DNA of 64,000 nucleotides from Sphingopyxis fribergensis (GCF_000803645.1 NZ_CP009122.1:4130501-4194500); one strand, 5' to 3'. Counted from the first letter of the stretch, positions 26,960-35,792 are shown. Notes: a model not told the origin generated them from the sequence alone. Made by a program: numbers and translations.

Positions 26960-27822
26960 TAGCGGCCCCGCATTCCGTCAAAGACTTCGGCGAAACTCGG
27001 CTGGTTGATGTGATCGACCCCCGAGCGTGCGGCCTCGATCACCAGCGGCTGCGGGTGGCCGTGGAGCGAGGCGATGATCAGCTGCTTGACCGTGTGATAG
27101 ATGGCGGCGTCGCTTTCGATCACGGCCTTGGCGCGCGTCGCGAACGGACCGACAAGGCCGTAAGCGAGAAGCACGCCGAGGAAGGTGCCGACGAGCGCCG
27201 AACCGATCATTCCGCCAAGGATCGCCGGCGGCTTGTCGATCGAGCCCATCGTCTTCACGACACCGAGCACCGCGGCAACGATGCCCAGTGCGGGAAGCGC
27301 GTCGGCTAGGCTCTGCAAGCCTTCGGCGGGCTTCATCGAATGATGATGGTGGCTCTTCAGCGCATTATCCATCACCTCTTCGACCGCGTGCGGATCGAGC
27401 GTGCCCGACGACACGACGACCAGGCGCAGCGTGTCGCAGATCAGGTGGACGAGCGTGTCGTCCTTCAAAAGTTTCGGATATTGCTGGAAGATCGTCGAGT
27501 TTTTCGGGTCTTCGATATGCGGCTCGACCGCGACCGGTCCTTCGGTGCGCATCATCTTCATCAGCGTCGAGACGAGCAGGATGCAGTCGAGATAATCCTG
27601 CTTCTTATACTTCGGTCCTTTAAAGACCTTGGCCAGCCCGCCGCCGAGCGCCTTCAGGTCGGCGCCCGAATTGCCGATGATCAGCGAGCCGATCGCGGCG
27701 CCGCCGATGATCAGCATCTCGTGCGGCAGCGCGTGCATCACCGGACCCAGATTGCCCCCGGTCAGCGCAAAGCCCCCGAACACCAGCAGGATCAATACGA
27801 CAATGCCGACAACGGGAAACAT
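26959..27822 (-). CDS. motA: Flagellar stator protein MotA
   Basis: Stator subunit of 287 aa with four membrane helices, two near the N-terminus (VVGIVVLILLVFGGFALTGG; EMLIIGGAAIGSLIIG) and two later (ALPALGIVAAVLGVVKTMG; LVGTFLGVLLAYGLVGPFATRA). The large cytoplasmic loop between helices 2 and 3 carries the charged residues that contact FliG. First gene of a motAB unit with its own sigma28-type promoter. Confidence 0.96.
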   Translation of the reverse strand: MFPVVGIVVLILLVFGGFALTGGNLGPVMHALPHEMLIIGGAAIGSLIIGNSGADLKALGGGLAKVFKGPKYKKQDYLDCILLVSTLMKMMRTEGPVAVEPHIEDPKNSTIFQQYPKLLKDDTLVHLICDTLRLVVVSSGTLDPHAVEEVMDNALKSHHHHSMKPAEGLQSLADALPALGIVAAVLGVVKTMGSIDKPPAILGGMIGSALVGTFLGVLLAYGLVGPFATRAKAVIESDAAIYHTVKQLIIASLHGHPQPLVIEAARSGVDHINQPSFAEVFDGMRGR

Positions 27823-27891
27823 GTGCGAGCAACTCCATTCGGGACCCGGCTGTCGAAGCCGGCCCCCGGAAATTCAGGGACGTCTTGATGA

Positions 27892-27918
27892 TTAACGGCA
27901 GCAGCGCCGCAAGATTGA
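27892..27918 (-). promoter_or_regulatory. Sigma28-type promoter of motAB
   Basis: On the minus strand TCAA (27915-27918), 15 bp, GCCGTTAA (27892-27899). The -10 is identical to that of fliD. It lies between the flgL stop and the motA start and gives a leader of about 64 nt, which can fold into a hairpin (27845-27861). Confidence 0.6.
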
Positions 27919-27924
27919 GGGGTA

Positions 27925-28755
27925 TCAGTTCAAAATATCGAACAAGGTCTGCCGGTTAATCTTGGCAAAGGCCGCCTGCGCCGCCTGGAGGGTCAGGTCC
28001 TGGGCGTTGAGCTGTGCGATCGCGATGTCGAGATTGGTATCCTCGATCGTCGATCGTTCATCCTTGAGTGTGATCTCGCGGACGGCGAGCCCGTCGCCCA
28101 TGCGTTCGAGCCGACCGCCCGCGAGGCCGAGCTTCGCATGTTCGTCGGCGACATGGCTGATCGCGGTGCCGAGCGTCGTGATCGACGTACCCATCGCCGC
28201 CTTGTTGCCCGCGGCGATCGCCGTCGCGGCGTCACGAATGCTCGTCGACAGGCTGTTTCCCCCGACGACGAAGACATCCGCCGCCGACTGGACCGGTGCG
28301 AAGCTGACATCCGAATCGAAACGCATCACGCGCGCCGTCCCGGTCGCGAACACGGGTTCGCCGTTCGAATCGCGCGTCGCCGCCAGCGCATCGAGTTCGT
28401 CGGCGATCGTGCCAAGTTCGGCGGCGATCGTCGCACGGTCGGCAGGGTTCGCAGTATCGCTCGCCGCGGCGAGCGTCAGCTCGCGCGCGCGCGTCATCAG
28501 GCTGCTGACCGATTTCATCACGCCATCGGCCTGCGACACCAGCGCGTCGGCCGTATTCAGATTGGCCGACCAGGCGGTCATGCTAGCCTGGCTCGTGCCG
28601 ATTGTCGCGATCCGACGCGCCGCAATCGGATCGTCTGACATGCGCAGCAGTCTCTTGCCGCCCGAAATCTGGATTTGTGTCCGCTCGATCGCCTCGGCGA
28701 GTTTCTGTTGGCGCGCGATTTCGCGTGTCATGCGGTTGCCCACGGCGTTGATCAT
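27925..28755 (-). CDS. flgL: Hook-filament junction protein FlgL
   Basis: Hook-associated protein 3, 276 aa, flagellin-like at both ends. N-terminus: GNRMTREIARQQKLAEAIERTQIQISGGKRLLRMSDDPIAARR. C-terminus: IEDTNLDIAIAQLNAQDLTLQAAQAAFAKINRQTLFDIL. Positioned directly after flgK at the end of the flgBCDEFGHIJKL operon. Confidence 0.95.
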   Translation of the reverse strand: MINAVGNRMTREIARQQKLAEAIERTQIQISGGKRLLRMSDDPIAARRIATIGTSQASMTAWSANLNTADALVSQADGVMKSVSSLMTRARELTLAAASDTANPADRATIAAELGTIADELDALAATRDSNGEPVFATGTARVMRFDSDVSFAPVQSAADVFVVGGNSLSTSIRDAATAIAAGNKAAMGTSITTLGTAISHVADEHAKLGLAGGRLERMGDGLAVREITLKDERSTIEDTNLDIAIAQLNAQDLTLQAAQAAFAKINRQTLFDILN

Positions 28756-28770
28756 GATTTCGGCCCTTCC

Positions 28771-30096
28771 TTAGAGCGAGCTGAGCAATGTTTGCAGGGT
28801 TTCGCGCGCGACCTGAATCGTGCGCGAGGCTGCCGAATAGGCCTGCTGGAACCGCAGCAGTTCGGCGGCTTCGGTGTCGAGATCGACCTGGCTGACGCCG
28901 TCGCGAGCCGCAGCCGAAGCATCGGCGCGCGTCGCCGCAGCGGCATCTTGCGCCCGCGCCGAAGCCACGGCCTGCGCCTGGGTGGCCAGATGGCCCGACC
29001 AGCGCGCTTCGGGATCGTTCGCCCCGCGCATCGCGCCGAGCGCCAGCATATTGCCGTTGCTGCCCGACGCGTCCGCCGCCGCCACCTGATCTGGGGTCAG
29101 CGGCGCGGCAGTCAGCGTTGCGGCGCTGGTGCCGGTGAACAACGGCTGGCCTGGATTGCCATTGGCGTCGGTGCCCGCCTGGTGCGCGGCGTTGAGCTGG
29201 TTCGCAAAATCGGTCGCCATCGTATCGAGCGCGGCGCGCTGATCGGCGACATGGTTCGCGCCGTCGGCCAGCCCGGCAAGCGAGCCCGTCGAGATCGTCA
29301 GCGGGGAACCGCCGAGGCTATAAGACAGGCGTCCGTCAGGAGCGGCGGTGACCGAAATCGGATTCACCACTCCCCCGCCGACGAGCAGATCGCCCGATCC
29401 GGACGCACGCAATGTTACCGCGCCATTATTGTCGAAGGTCGGGCTGACACCCGCCTGCGACGACAGTTTGTCGAGCAGCCGGTCGCGTTCGTCGAGCAGG
29501 CTCGCTTCGTTGGTCGAACCCGGCCGCGCCTTGCGCAGGCCGACGTTAATCTGCTCGAGCGCATTGAGGTCTGCGTTGAACTGGTCGACTTCACTTGCCG
29601 CTGCACCCTCGATCCCCTCGCCCATCTTGTCGAGCTGGCCCGCGGCGGTGCGAAAGCCCGACGCGACATCGTCGACCGCTTGCAGGAACTGGGCGCGCAG
29701 CGTCCGGTTCGACGGATCAGCGGTGAGCTGGTCGGCAGTGGTATAAAGCGTGGTAAGTGCGGTCTTGATGCCGTTGGTCTCGTCGCTCAGCGCGTCCTCG
29801 GTCTTGCCGAGCCAGCTGAGCTTCGTCGCCGAATGTTCGGCGCCGCCCAAGGTGATGCGCGAATCCTCGATCAGCCAGCCGTCGACCGAACGGTCGATAC
29901 CGCGGATGTCGACCCCGCCGGGATTGGTATTGCCGCGATAGAAGATCGAATTGCCGCCGCCGACGGCCTCCATCATCTCGAGCCGGCGCCGCGCATATCC
30001 CGGAGTCTGGGCATTTGCGATATTGTCGCCGATCGTCGCGAGGGCGCGCGAATAGGCTTTGAGCCCGCTGAAGCCGATGCCGAGCAGGTCGCTCAT
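28771..30096 (-). CDS. flgK: Hook-associated protein FlgK
   Basis: Hook-associated protein 1, 441 aa. The N-terminus carries the rod/hook family signature (GFSGLKAYSRALATIGDNIANAQTPGYARRRLEM) and the C-terminus the flagellar basal-body motif (GVSQVDLDTEAAELLRFQQAYSAASRTIQVARETLQTLLSSL). Shorter than the enterobacterial protein (about 550 aa), mainly in the central domain. Starts within the stop of the flgJ-like gene (ATGA on the minus strand). Confidence 0.95.
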   Translation of the reverse strand: MSDLLGIGFSGLKAYSRALATIGDNIANAQTPGYARRRLEMMEAVGGGNSIFYRGNTNPGGVDIRGIDRSVDGWLIEDSRITLGGAEHSATKLSWLGKTEDALSDETNGIKTALTTLYTTADQLTADPSNRTLRAQFLQAVDDVASGFRTAAGQLDKMGEGIEGAAASEVDQFNADLNALEQINVGLRKARPGSTNEASLLDERDRLLDKLSSQAGVSPTFDNNGAVTLRASGSGDLLVGGGVVNPISVTAAPDGRLSYSLGGSPLTISTGSLAGLADGANHVADQRAALDTMATDFANQLNAAHQAGTDANGNPGQPLFTGTSAATLTAAPLTPDQVAAADASGSNGNMLALGAMRGANDPEARWSGHLATQAQAVASARAQDAAAATRADASAAARDGVSQVDLDTEAAELLRFQQAYSAASRTIQVARETLQTLLSSL

Positions 30097-30398
30097 TGTA
30101 CGCCTCCCTTAGGTGCGCCGAGCTGGCCGCGGAACTGCCGTTCGACCATGTCGGCGATACCGAACTGGCGCATCGCGGCAATCGAATCCGCGGTGCGCGC
30201 GTCGGCCATTTCCCGGAAATTGTCGGTCGCACTCGATCCGAAAATATCGTCGCCAAGCTTGGCCTGCCGCATCGACGCCATCAGCTGGCGCAGGATCACG
30301 GCCTCGAAAGCCTCGGCCGCCTTGCGCAGCCCGCCATCGCCGCCGCCAGCGGCGGCGGGGGTCGGCGTGGCGCCGAAAGAAGAAACAGGGTTCGTCAT
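30093..30398 (-). CDS. flgJ: FlgJ-like rod-binding protein (rod domain only)
   Basis: 101 aa containing only the Rod-binding domain (GLRKAAEAFEAVILRQLMASMRQAKLGDDIFGSSATDNFREMADARTADSIA). The C-terminal muramidase domain of gammaproteobacterial FlgJ is missing. In several Alphaproteobacteria the rod scaffold and the wall-cutting enzyme are separate genes; a transglycosylase at 37275 is the likely partner. Overlaps flgI and flgK. Confidence 0.9.
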   Translation of the reverse strand: MTNPVSSFGATPTPAAAGGGDGGLRKAAEAFEAVILRQLMASMRQAKLGDDIFGSSATDNFREMADARTADSIAAMRQFGIADMVERQFRGQLGAPKGGVQ

Positions 30399-31504
30399 AT
30401 GATCACCAGTTCCGCAGTGAGCGCGCCGGCCTGGCTCAGCGCTTCGAGGATGGCGACGAGGTCGCCCGGGGGAACGCCCATGCGATTGATCGCATCGACG
30501 AGTTCGGAAAGCGAGGCGGTGGGCCGCACCAGCATCACCGGGCGATAGTCCTGCTCCACGCTGATCTCGCTCGATGGTTCGACCGCGGTCTCGCCGCGGC
30601 TGAACGGCGCGGGTTGCACGACCATCGGCGATTCCTTGATCGACACCGTCAGCTTGCCCTGCGTCACCGCGGCGGTGCCGACGCGGACCGCGCCATTGAT
30701 GACGACGGTGCCGGTGCGCGCGTTGACGATGACCTTTGCGGGGGGCTCGGCGCGCTGGACGCCCAGATTTTCAATCTGCGAGATCAGCCGCATGCGTTCG
30801 TCGCCATTGCCGCCGGTACGGATCGCGATGCTGGCGCCGTCAATCATCGAGGCGCTGCCGGGCAGCGCAGCATTGATGGCATCGGTCACGCGCTTGGCAT
30901 TGGTGGCGTCGAACTGGTGGAGGTTGAAGGTCAGATAGCTGGTCGTGGCAAAGCCGGTGTCGACCGCGCGCTCGACCGTCGCGCCGCCCGCGATCCGTCC
31001 GCTCGACGGCACATTGACCGTCAGCTTCGATCCGTCGGCGGCATCGACGCCGAGCCCGCCGATGACCAAATTGCCCTGCACCATCGCATAAATCTGGCCG
31101 TCGGCGCCATAGAGCGGCGCGAGCACGAGCGTGCCGCCGCGCAGGCTTTTGGACTTGCCGATCGCCGATACGGTGACGTCGAGGCGCTGGCCGGGCTTGG
31201 CGAAGGGCGGCAGTTCGGCGGTGATCATCACCGCTGCGGCATTTTTCAGCGCCGGGTTCACCCCCGGCGGCAGGGTCAGCCCAAAGCGCGAGACCGCGCC
31301 CTTCATGCCCAGCGTCGAATAATCGAGGCTGTCGTCGCCGGTGCCCGCGAGCCCGACGACGATGCCGTATCCGGTCAGCTGGTTGGCGCGCAGGCCCTGG
31401 AACTGGCCCATGTCCTTGATACGCTCGGCATGCACCGGCGCCGCGAAGGCGAAGCTGGCGAGCAGAAGCGCGACAAGGGTGAACAGGGACGGACGCTGGG
31501 TCAC
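30395..31504 (-). CDS. flgI: Flagellar P-ring protein FlgI
   Basis: Periplasmic ring around the rod, 369 aa. Sec signal peptide (to AAPVHA-ERIKDM), then the family start RIKDMGQFQGLRANQLTGYGIVVGLAGTGDDS and the C-terminal LSELVDAINRMGVPPGDLVAILEALSQAGAL. The frame is open to 31687, but a GTG at 31504 preceded by AAGAGGAAT and 13 bp after the flgH stop is the natural start and puts the signal peptide at the N-terminus. Confidence 0.95.
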   Translation of the reverse strand: MTQRPSLFTLVALLLASFAFAAPVHAERIKDMGQFQGLRANQLTGYGIVVGLAGTGDDSLDYSTLGMKGAVSRFGLTLPPGVNPALKNAAAVMITAELPPFAKPGQRLDVTVSAIGKSKSLRGGTLVLAPLYGADGQIYAMVQGNLVIGGLGVDAADGSKLTVNVPSSGRIAGGATVERAVDTGFATTSYLTFNLHQFDATNAKRVTDAINAALPGSASMIDGASIAIRTGGNGDERMRLISQIENLGVQRAEPPAKVIVNARTGTVVINGAVRVGTAAVTQGKLTVSIKESPMVVQPAPFSRGETAVEPSSEISVEQDYRPVMLVRPTASLSELVDAINRMGVPPGDLVAILEALSQAGALTAELVII

Positions 31505-31517
31505 TTGATATTCCTCT

Positions 31518-32177
31518 TTAGAACGGGCTGATGATCGAGAAGAAACGTTGCAGCCAGCCTTGCTTGCTGGCGCGAGCGATCTCGCCCTTGCCGACGTACC
31601 TGATGTTCGCGTCGGCAACGCGGGTCGACAGGACGCGGTTGTCGGGGCTGATGTCGATCGCGCGAATGATCCCGGAGATCTGGACACGTTCGTCGCCGCG
31701 ATTGAGCGTGAGCAGCTTTTCGCCGCGCACCAACATCGTGCCGTTCGGATAGACCGCGGCGATCGTCACGCTGACTTCGCCCGACAAGGCGTTCGACTGC
31801 GATGCGTCGCCCTTGCCCTTGAACTGCTGGCCGCCACCCATCGCGATGTCGCTTGGGTTGAACAGCGACAGCGGGCCGGTGGTCGGCGGAGTCAGGCCGA
31901 TGCTGCCGTCACGCTGCGTTCCCGCGGCATTACTTTTGGTCGCCGCGGTACGCTCGACGAGCTGAATCGTGACGATATCGCCGACCTGGCCCGCACGGCC
32001 GCCCGAAGTGAGCGCGACATAGCTGCCCTGAAAGATCGAGCCATTGCCCGGCAGCGGCGCCGGACCGACCGGCGCCGTCGCGGCAAAGGCATCGGGCGGC
32101 TGTTTGTCCTTCGCGAGCGCCGAAAAGGGCGCTAGCGCAACGGCGAGCAGGACCAGCTTAGAGAGTCTGCGACGCAT
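31518..32177 (-). CDS. flgH: Flagellar L-ring protein FlgH, lacking a lipobox cysteine
   Basis: Outer-membrane ring protein, 219 aa. Conserved parts: GSIFQGSYVALTSGGRAGQVGDIVTIQLVERTAATKSN, and SGIIRAIDISPDNRVLSTRVADANIRYVGKGEIARASKQGWLQRFF. FlgH is normally a lipoprotein, but here the N-terminus (LSKLVLLAVALAPFSALAKDK) is an ordinary signal peptide ending Ala-Leu-Ala with no cysteine. The gene start overlaps flgG by 20 bp and no alternative upstream start would add a lipobox. Confidence 0.93.
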   Translation of the reverse strand: MRRRLSKLVLLAVALAPFSALAKDKQPPDAFAATAPVGPAPLPGNGSIFQGSYVALTSGGRAGQVGDIVTIQLVERTAATKSNAAGTQRDGSIGLTPPTTGPLSLFNPSDIAMGGGQQFKGKGDASQSNALSGEVSVTIAAVYPNGTMLVRGEKLLTLNRGDERVQISGIIRAIDISPDNRVLSTRVADANIRYVGKGEIARASKQGWLQRFFSIISPF

Positions 32178-32943
32178 TTTTCATCATCTCGTCGGTCGCG
32201 GAGATCATCTTTGAATTGACCTCATAGGCGCGCTGCGTCTCGATCATGTCGACGAGTTCCTCGACGACATTGACGTTCGACCCCTCGAGCATCCCGCCAC
32301 GCAGCGTGCCGCGGCCTTCCTCGCCCGCGCCGCCAACGAGCGGCGCGCCCGAGCCCTGCGTTTCGACGAGCAAGTTGCCGCCGATCGCCTGAAGGCCCGC
32401 GGGGTTGGCAAAGCGCGCAATCTCGATCCGGCCGAGCTCGAGCGCGGTGCCGTCGGCGCCGGTCGCCGACACGGTGCCGTCGGCGCCGATCGCCACATTG
32501 CTCGCGTCTTCGGGAATCTGGATCGCCGGCAGCATCGGCTTGCCGTCCGAGGTCACGATCGTGCCGTCGGGGGCGCGGCCGAAATTGCCCGCGCGGGTAT
32601 AGCCGGTGCGCCCGTCGGGCATCTCGATCTGGAAATAGCCGGCGCCGTCGATCGCGACGTCGAGCCCGTTGCCCGTCGTCTGGAACGTACCCTGCGTATC
32701 CATGCGCGCGGTGCCGTTGAGCGCGACGCCGGTGCCGAGATTGAGCCCGGTGGCATAGCGGTTTTCGGCCGTCGACGGGGCACCCGCCTGCGTCATCATC
32801 TGATAGCTCAACGTCTCGAAGCTCGCGCGGTCGCGCTTGAAGCCCGTCGTGTTGACGTTGGCGAGGTTGTTGGCGATCACCTGCATCCGGAAGCCCTGGG
32901 CATCCAGACCGGTCCGCGCGACGTGCAAGGCACCGATACTCAT
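32158..32943 (-). CDS. flgG: Flagellar distal rod protein FlgG
   Basis: Distal rod subunit, 261 aa. N-terminus SIGALHVARTGLDAQGFRMQVIANNLANVNTTGFKRDRASFE; C-terminus GSNVNVVEELVDMIETQRAYEVNSKMISATDEMMKNASQTL. Typical length and order (after flgF). The ribosome site AAGGAG is directly upstream. Confidence 0.97.
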   Translation of the reverse strand: MSIGALHVARTGLDAQGFRMQVIANNLANVNTTGFKRDRASFETLSYQMMTQAGAPSTAENRYATGLNLGTGVALNGTARMDTQGTFQTTGNGLDVAIDGAGYFQIEMPDGRTGYTRAGNFGRAPDGTIVTSDGKPMLPAIQIPEDASNVAIGADGTVSATGADGTALELGRIEIARFANPAGLQAIGGNLLVETQGSGAPLVGGAGEEGRGTLRGGMLEGSNVNVVEELVDMIETQRAYEVNSKMISATDEMMKNASQTL

Positions 32944-32955
32944 CTCATAATCTCC

Positions 32956-33699
32956 TTAACGGGGAAGCTGCATCAGGCTGGCGGTCGCGCTATCCATGTC
33001 GCGCACGTCGCCGATCATCTTCAATTGGGTGTCCCAGCTGCGGCTCGCCTCGATCATCTCGACGAGCGCGCTGGTCGCGCTGACGTTCGATCCTTCGATC
33101 GAGCGGGTCAGCAGCCGCGCTTCGGGATCGTCGGGCAATATGCCGCCGCCCTTCACGCGGAACAGGCCGTCAAGGCCCTTGGCGATGTCCGATCCCGTCG
33201 GGGTCGCGAGCCGGAGCCGGTCAACCTCCTGCGGATTTTCGGGATCGCCGCCCTGCGGCACGATCCACACACGGCCTTCCTGGTCGATCGTGATCGCGTC
33301 GGCGGGCGGGATCGTCACCGGCCCCTGCCCGCCCTGAACCGGATGGCCGTCGCCGGTGGTAAGCAGCCCGCTCGGCGAAATCTGCAAATCGCCGCGCTTT
33401 GTGTAGGCCTCTTCGCCATTTTTCGCCTGGACCACAAGCAGCGCATCGCCCTGCATCGCAATGTCGAGATCGCGCCCTGTCGAGGTGATGGTGCCGGCGC
33501 GCATGTCGGCGCCGAGCACCTCTTCCGACGACATGGCACGGGCATCGAGCCCGCTGCCATCGAGCCACAGCGTCTGCGCATTGGCCATGTCGGCGCGGAA
33601 GCCCGGCGTTTCGGCGTTCGCCAGATTGTTGGCAATCGCCGTCTGCCGGGACATGCTGCCCCGCATCGCGGTGAGGCTGGTGTAGATGAGGCGGTCCAT
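32956..33699 (-). CDS. flgF: Flagellar proximal rod protein FlgF
   Basis: Proximal rod subunit, 247 aa. N-terminus MDRLIYTSLTAMRGSMSRQ followed by TAIANNLANAETPGFRAD; C-terminus GSNVSATSALVEMIEASRSWDTQLKMI. Family length, between flgE and flgG. Confidence 0.95.
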   Translation of the reverse strand: MDRLIYTSLTAMRGSMSRQTAIANNLANAETPGFRADMANAQTLWLDGSGLDARAMSSEEVLGADMRAGTITSTGRDLDIAMQGDALLVVQAKNGEEAYTKRGDLQISPSGLLTTGDGHPVQGGQGPVTIPPADAITIDQEGRVWIVPQGGDPENPQEVDRLRLATPTGSDIAKGLDGLFRVKGGGILPDDPEARLLTRSIEGSNVSATSALVEMIEASRSWDTQLKMIGDVRDMDSATASLMQLPR

Positions 33700-33734
33700 C
33701 GAAATTCTCCCGGCAGGCGGCGGTCAGCGTTACG

Positions 33735-34562
33735 TCAGCGCATGCCGATGATCGTCTGGGTCAGCTGCGACGCGCCCTCGATCGCCTTGGCATTCGCCTG
33801 GAAATTGCGCTGCGCCGACATCAGCATCACCAGTTCCTCGGTGATATCGACATTCGAGCGTTCGAGCGCGCCCGAACGGACCGCCCCCATCGAGCCGTTG
33901 GTCGGACCATCGATCGTCGGCGGACCGCTTTCGCCCGTCGACTGCCAGTGCGCGTCGCCGGTGGGGCGCAGGCCCGACATCGTCGGGAAGGTCGCCATCG
34001 CAACCTTGCCGAGCATCTGGTCTTCGCCATTGGCAAAGGTGGCGGTGACGAGCCCATCGAGCCCGATCGACACATTGACCAGCGACGAGGTCGGGTCCGA
34101 CGGCGCGCCCGTGGGCAGCTGCATGTCGAATGCACCGGCAAGCGTGTTGTTGGTGACATTGCCGTCGGCATCGACCGGCAGCAGCTGCAGCTTCGCCCCG
34201 GTCGTGTCGATGACATAGCCGTCGGGGGTCGGTTCGAACGAACCGTTGCGCGTATAGGTAATCGCTTCGGTCGGCGGATTGCCCTTCACGATAAACATGC
34301 CCTCGCCGACGATCGCCATGTCGAGCGTCTTTTCGCTGGCTTCGTACGACCCCTGCGTGAACTGCTGGGTGATGCCGTTGAGGCGCGTGCCCTGCCCCGC
34401 GATTGTCTTCGTCGACTGCGTCGGCGATGAAGCGAAAATATCACCGAACTGCGCCTTGCTGCGCTTGAAACCGATCGAGCCGGCGTTGGCGATATTGTTC
34501 GAGATGACCGACATATCGGTCTGCGAGGCCTTGAGGCCCGAAAGCGACGTATAGAATGACAT
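33735..34562 (-). CDS. flgE: Flagellar hook protein FlgE, compact form
   Basis: Hook subunit, only 275 aa against about 400 in enterobacteria. N-terminus SFYTSLSGLKASQTDMSVISNNIANAGSIGFKRSKAQFGDIFA and C-terminus RSNVDITEELVMLMSAQRNFQANAKAIEGASQLTQTII are standard D0/D1 parts. The middle, which normally folds the D2 outer domain, is much reduced. The frame is open to 34718 but the family start is ATG 34562. The length approaches that of FlgF/FlgG, yet three distinct rod/hook paralogs in order (flgE, flgF, flgG) and the QFGDIFA motif support FlgE. Confidence 0.9.
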   Translation of the reverse strand: MSFYTSLSGLKASQTDMSVISNNIANAGSIGFKRSKAQFGDIFASSPTQSTKTIAGQGTRLNGITQQFTQGSYEASEKTLDMAIVGEGMFIVKGNPPTEAITYTRNGSFEPTPDGYVIDTTGAKLQLLPVDADGNVTNNTLAGAFDMQLPTGAPSDPTSSLVNVSIGLDGLVTATFANGEDQMLGKVAMATFPTMSGLRPTGDAHWQSTGESGPPTIDGPTNGSMGAVRSGALERSNVDITEELVMLMSAQRNFQANAKAIEGASQLTQTIIGMR

Positions 34563-34566
34563 GAGT

Positions 34567-34869
34567 TTATCCTTCCTGCGTGGTGGGGGTCGAAGGCGTC
34601 GCCGCCTTGATGTCCTGAAGCAGCTGCGTCTGCGCCGCGAGCTGCTCCGAAATGTGCGCGAGCACATTGTTCGTCTCGCTGATCCCGGCGAGGCTGGAAA
34701 ATTGCGCCATCTGTGCAACCATCTGCTGGTTATCGACCGGGTTGAACGGATCCTGCTGCGACAGCTGCGCGGTCATCAGGCGAAGGAAGTCGCTCTGATC
34801 CATCTGCTGCCCCGTGCCTTTGGCATTTATCACGGGGTTGCTGTTGCTGGTGATGCTGTTGACGCTCAT
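34567..34869 (-). CDS. flgD: Hook-capping protein FlgD, N-terminal domain only
   Basis: 100 aa. The conserved FlgD core is present (MDQSDFLRLMTAQLSQQDPFNPVDNQQMVAQMAQFSSLAGI), but the C-terminal Tudor/Fn3-like domains of the usual 220-230-aa protein are missing; the protein ends after a short helix and a Thr/Pro tail. The next gene (flgE) follows at 4 bp. The reduction parallels that of the compact FlgE. Confidence 0.92.
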   Translation of the reverse strand: MSVNSITSNSNPVINAKGTGQQMDQSDFLRLMTAQLSQQDPFNPVDNQQMVAQMAQFSSLAGISETNNVLAHISEQLAAQTQLLQDIKAATPSTPTTQEG

Positions 34870-34870
34870 T

Positions 34871-35281
34871 TTACTGTCCCATCCTGAGGGTTTCGTTGAT
34901 CAGGCCTTTCGCGGTTTCGAGGACCTGGACGTTGTTTTGATACTGGCGCGCGGTCTCGACCATCTCGACCAGTTCGGCGGCGCTATCGACCGCGGCTTCC
35001 CAGACGTTGCCGTCGGCATCCGCGAGCGGGTTCGATGGATCGTGGCGCTTCGACGGCGCCATTTTCGAGGTCGTGACCTGGTCGATCTGGACCGTCGCGC
35101 GGCCGTGATCGTCCATCACGGTACGAAACACCGGCTTCAATGAACGGAAAGCGCCCGCCTCACTGCCCGCAACCGTTCCTGCGTTGGCGAGGTTCGACGC
35201 GGTGGTGTTGAGCCGGACGAGCTGCGCCGACATCGCGCGGCCGCTGATGTCGAAGACGGAGAAATTGCCGTTCATCGTCAT
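34871..35281 (-). CDS. flgC: Flagellar proximal rod protein FlgC
   Basis: Rod subunit, 136 aa. N-terminus FSVFDISGRAMSAQLVRLNTTASNLANAGTVAGSEAGAFR; C-terminus SAAELVEMVETARQYQNNVQVLETAKGLINETLRMGQ. Starts in the flgB stop (ATGA). Standard family member. Confidence 0.96.
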   Translation of the reverse strand: MTMNGNFSVFDISGRAMSAQLVRLNTTASNLANAGTVAGSEAGAFRSLKPVFRTVMDDHGRATVQIDQVTTSKMAPSKRHDPSNPLADADGNVWEAAVDSAAELVEMVETARQYQNNVQVLETAKGLINETLRMGQ

Positions 35282-35619
35282 TCGCCCTTGATCGCGCGGG
35301 TCAGCGTGTTGATGCGGCCGCTGAGGAACGACAAGCTCGAGCGATAGGCGAGCGCGTTTTCGGCGTAGGCGGTCTGCTCGGTCGCCATTTCGACGGTGTT
35401 GCCGTCGAGCGAGGCCTGAACCGGGACGCGATACGAAATCGCACCGTCGGTCGAGCCGCCCTGCTGTGCGAGATCGAGCGCCTTGGCGAAATCGATGTCG
35501 CGCGCCTTGTAATTCGGCGTTGCGGCGTTCGCGATGTTCGACGCGAGCATCATCATGCGCTGGCTGCGCAGCTGGAGCGCCGTCGCGTGCAGGCCAAAGA
35601 GTTTCTCGGATGCCATCAT
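35278..35619 (-). CDS. flgB: Flagellar proximal rod protein FlgB
   Basis: First rod subunit, 113 aa: MASEKLFGLHATALQLRSQR, MLASNIANAATPNYKARDIDF, and the C-terminal TEQTAYAENALAYRSSLSFLSGRINTL. The frame is open to 35685, but the tandem ATGs at 35619/35616 follow a good AAGGAA ribosome site and match the family. First gene of a ten-gene operon (flgB to flgL) driven by the sigma54 promoter at 35713-35728. Confidence 0.94.
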   Translation of the reverse strand: MMASEKLFGLHATALQLRSQRMMMLASNIANAATPNYKARDIDFAKALDLAQQGGSTDGAISYRVPVQASLDGNTVEMATEQTAYAENALAYRSSLSFLSGRINTLTRAIKGE

Positions 35620-35712
35620 CACATTCCTTCGCTTGCCGCTATCCCGCGGCGGAGCCTTTCGCCGGGTCCGAGCCAAGTGCGGCACGAACGCGCGGAAAAC
35701 ATCAAGGCATGA

Positions 35713-35728
35713 TGCAATGGGCGTGCCA
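35713..35728 (-). promoter_or_regulatory. Sigma54 promoter of the flgB operon
   Basis: On the minus strand TGGCACG (35722-35728), CCCA, TTGCA (35713-35717): full match to the RpoN consensus, about 94 bp before flgB. Divergent from the flgA promoter. Confidence 0.9.
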
Positions 35729-35792
35729 AATATTGTTTATCCTTTATTTTCAAATATTTAATTAGAGGTGACAGTGAGATCGATTTGCGCGA

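Noticed and set aside
27843..27865. Hairpin before motA as a terminator of flgL
   Set aside because: Good 6-bp GC stem but no T-run on the minus strand. More likely part of the motA leader.
28675..30402. A 575-codon plus-strand open frame opposite flgL-flgK-flgJ
   Set aside because: Arg-rich antisense shadow of conserved genes, with no ribosome site or domain.
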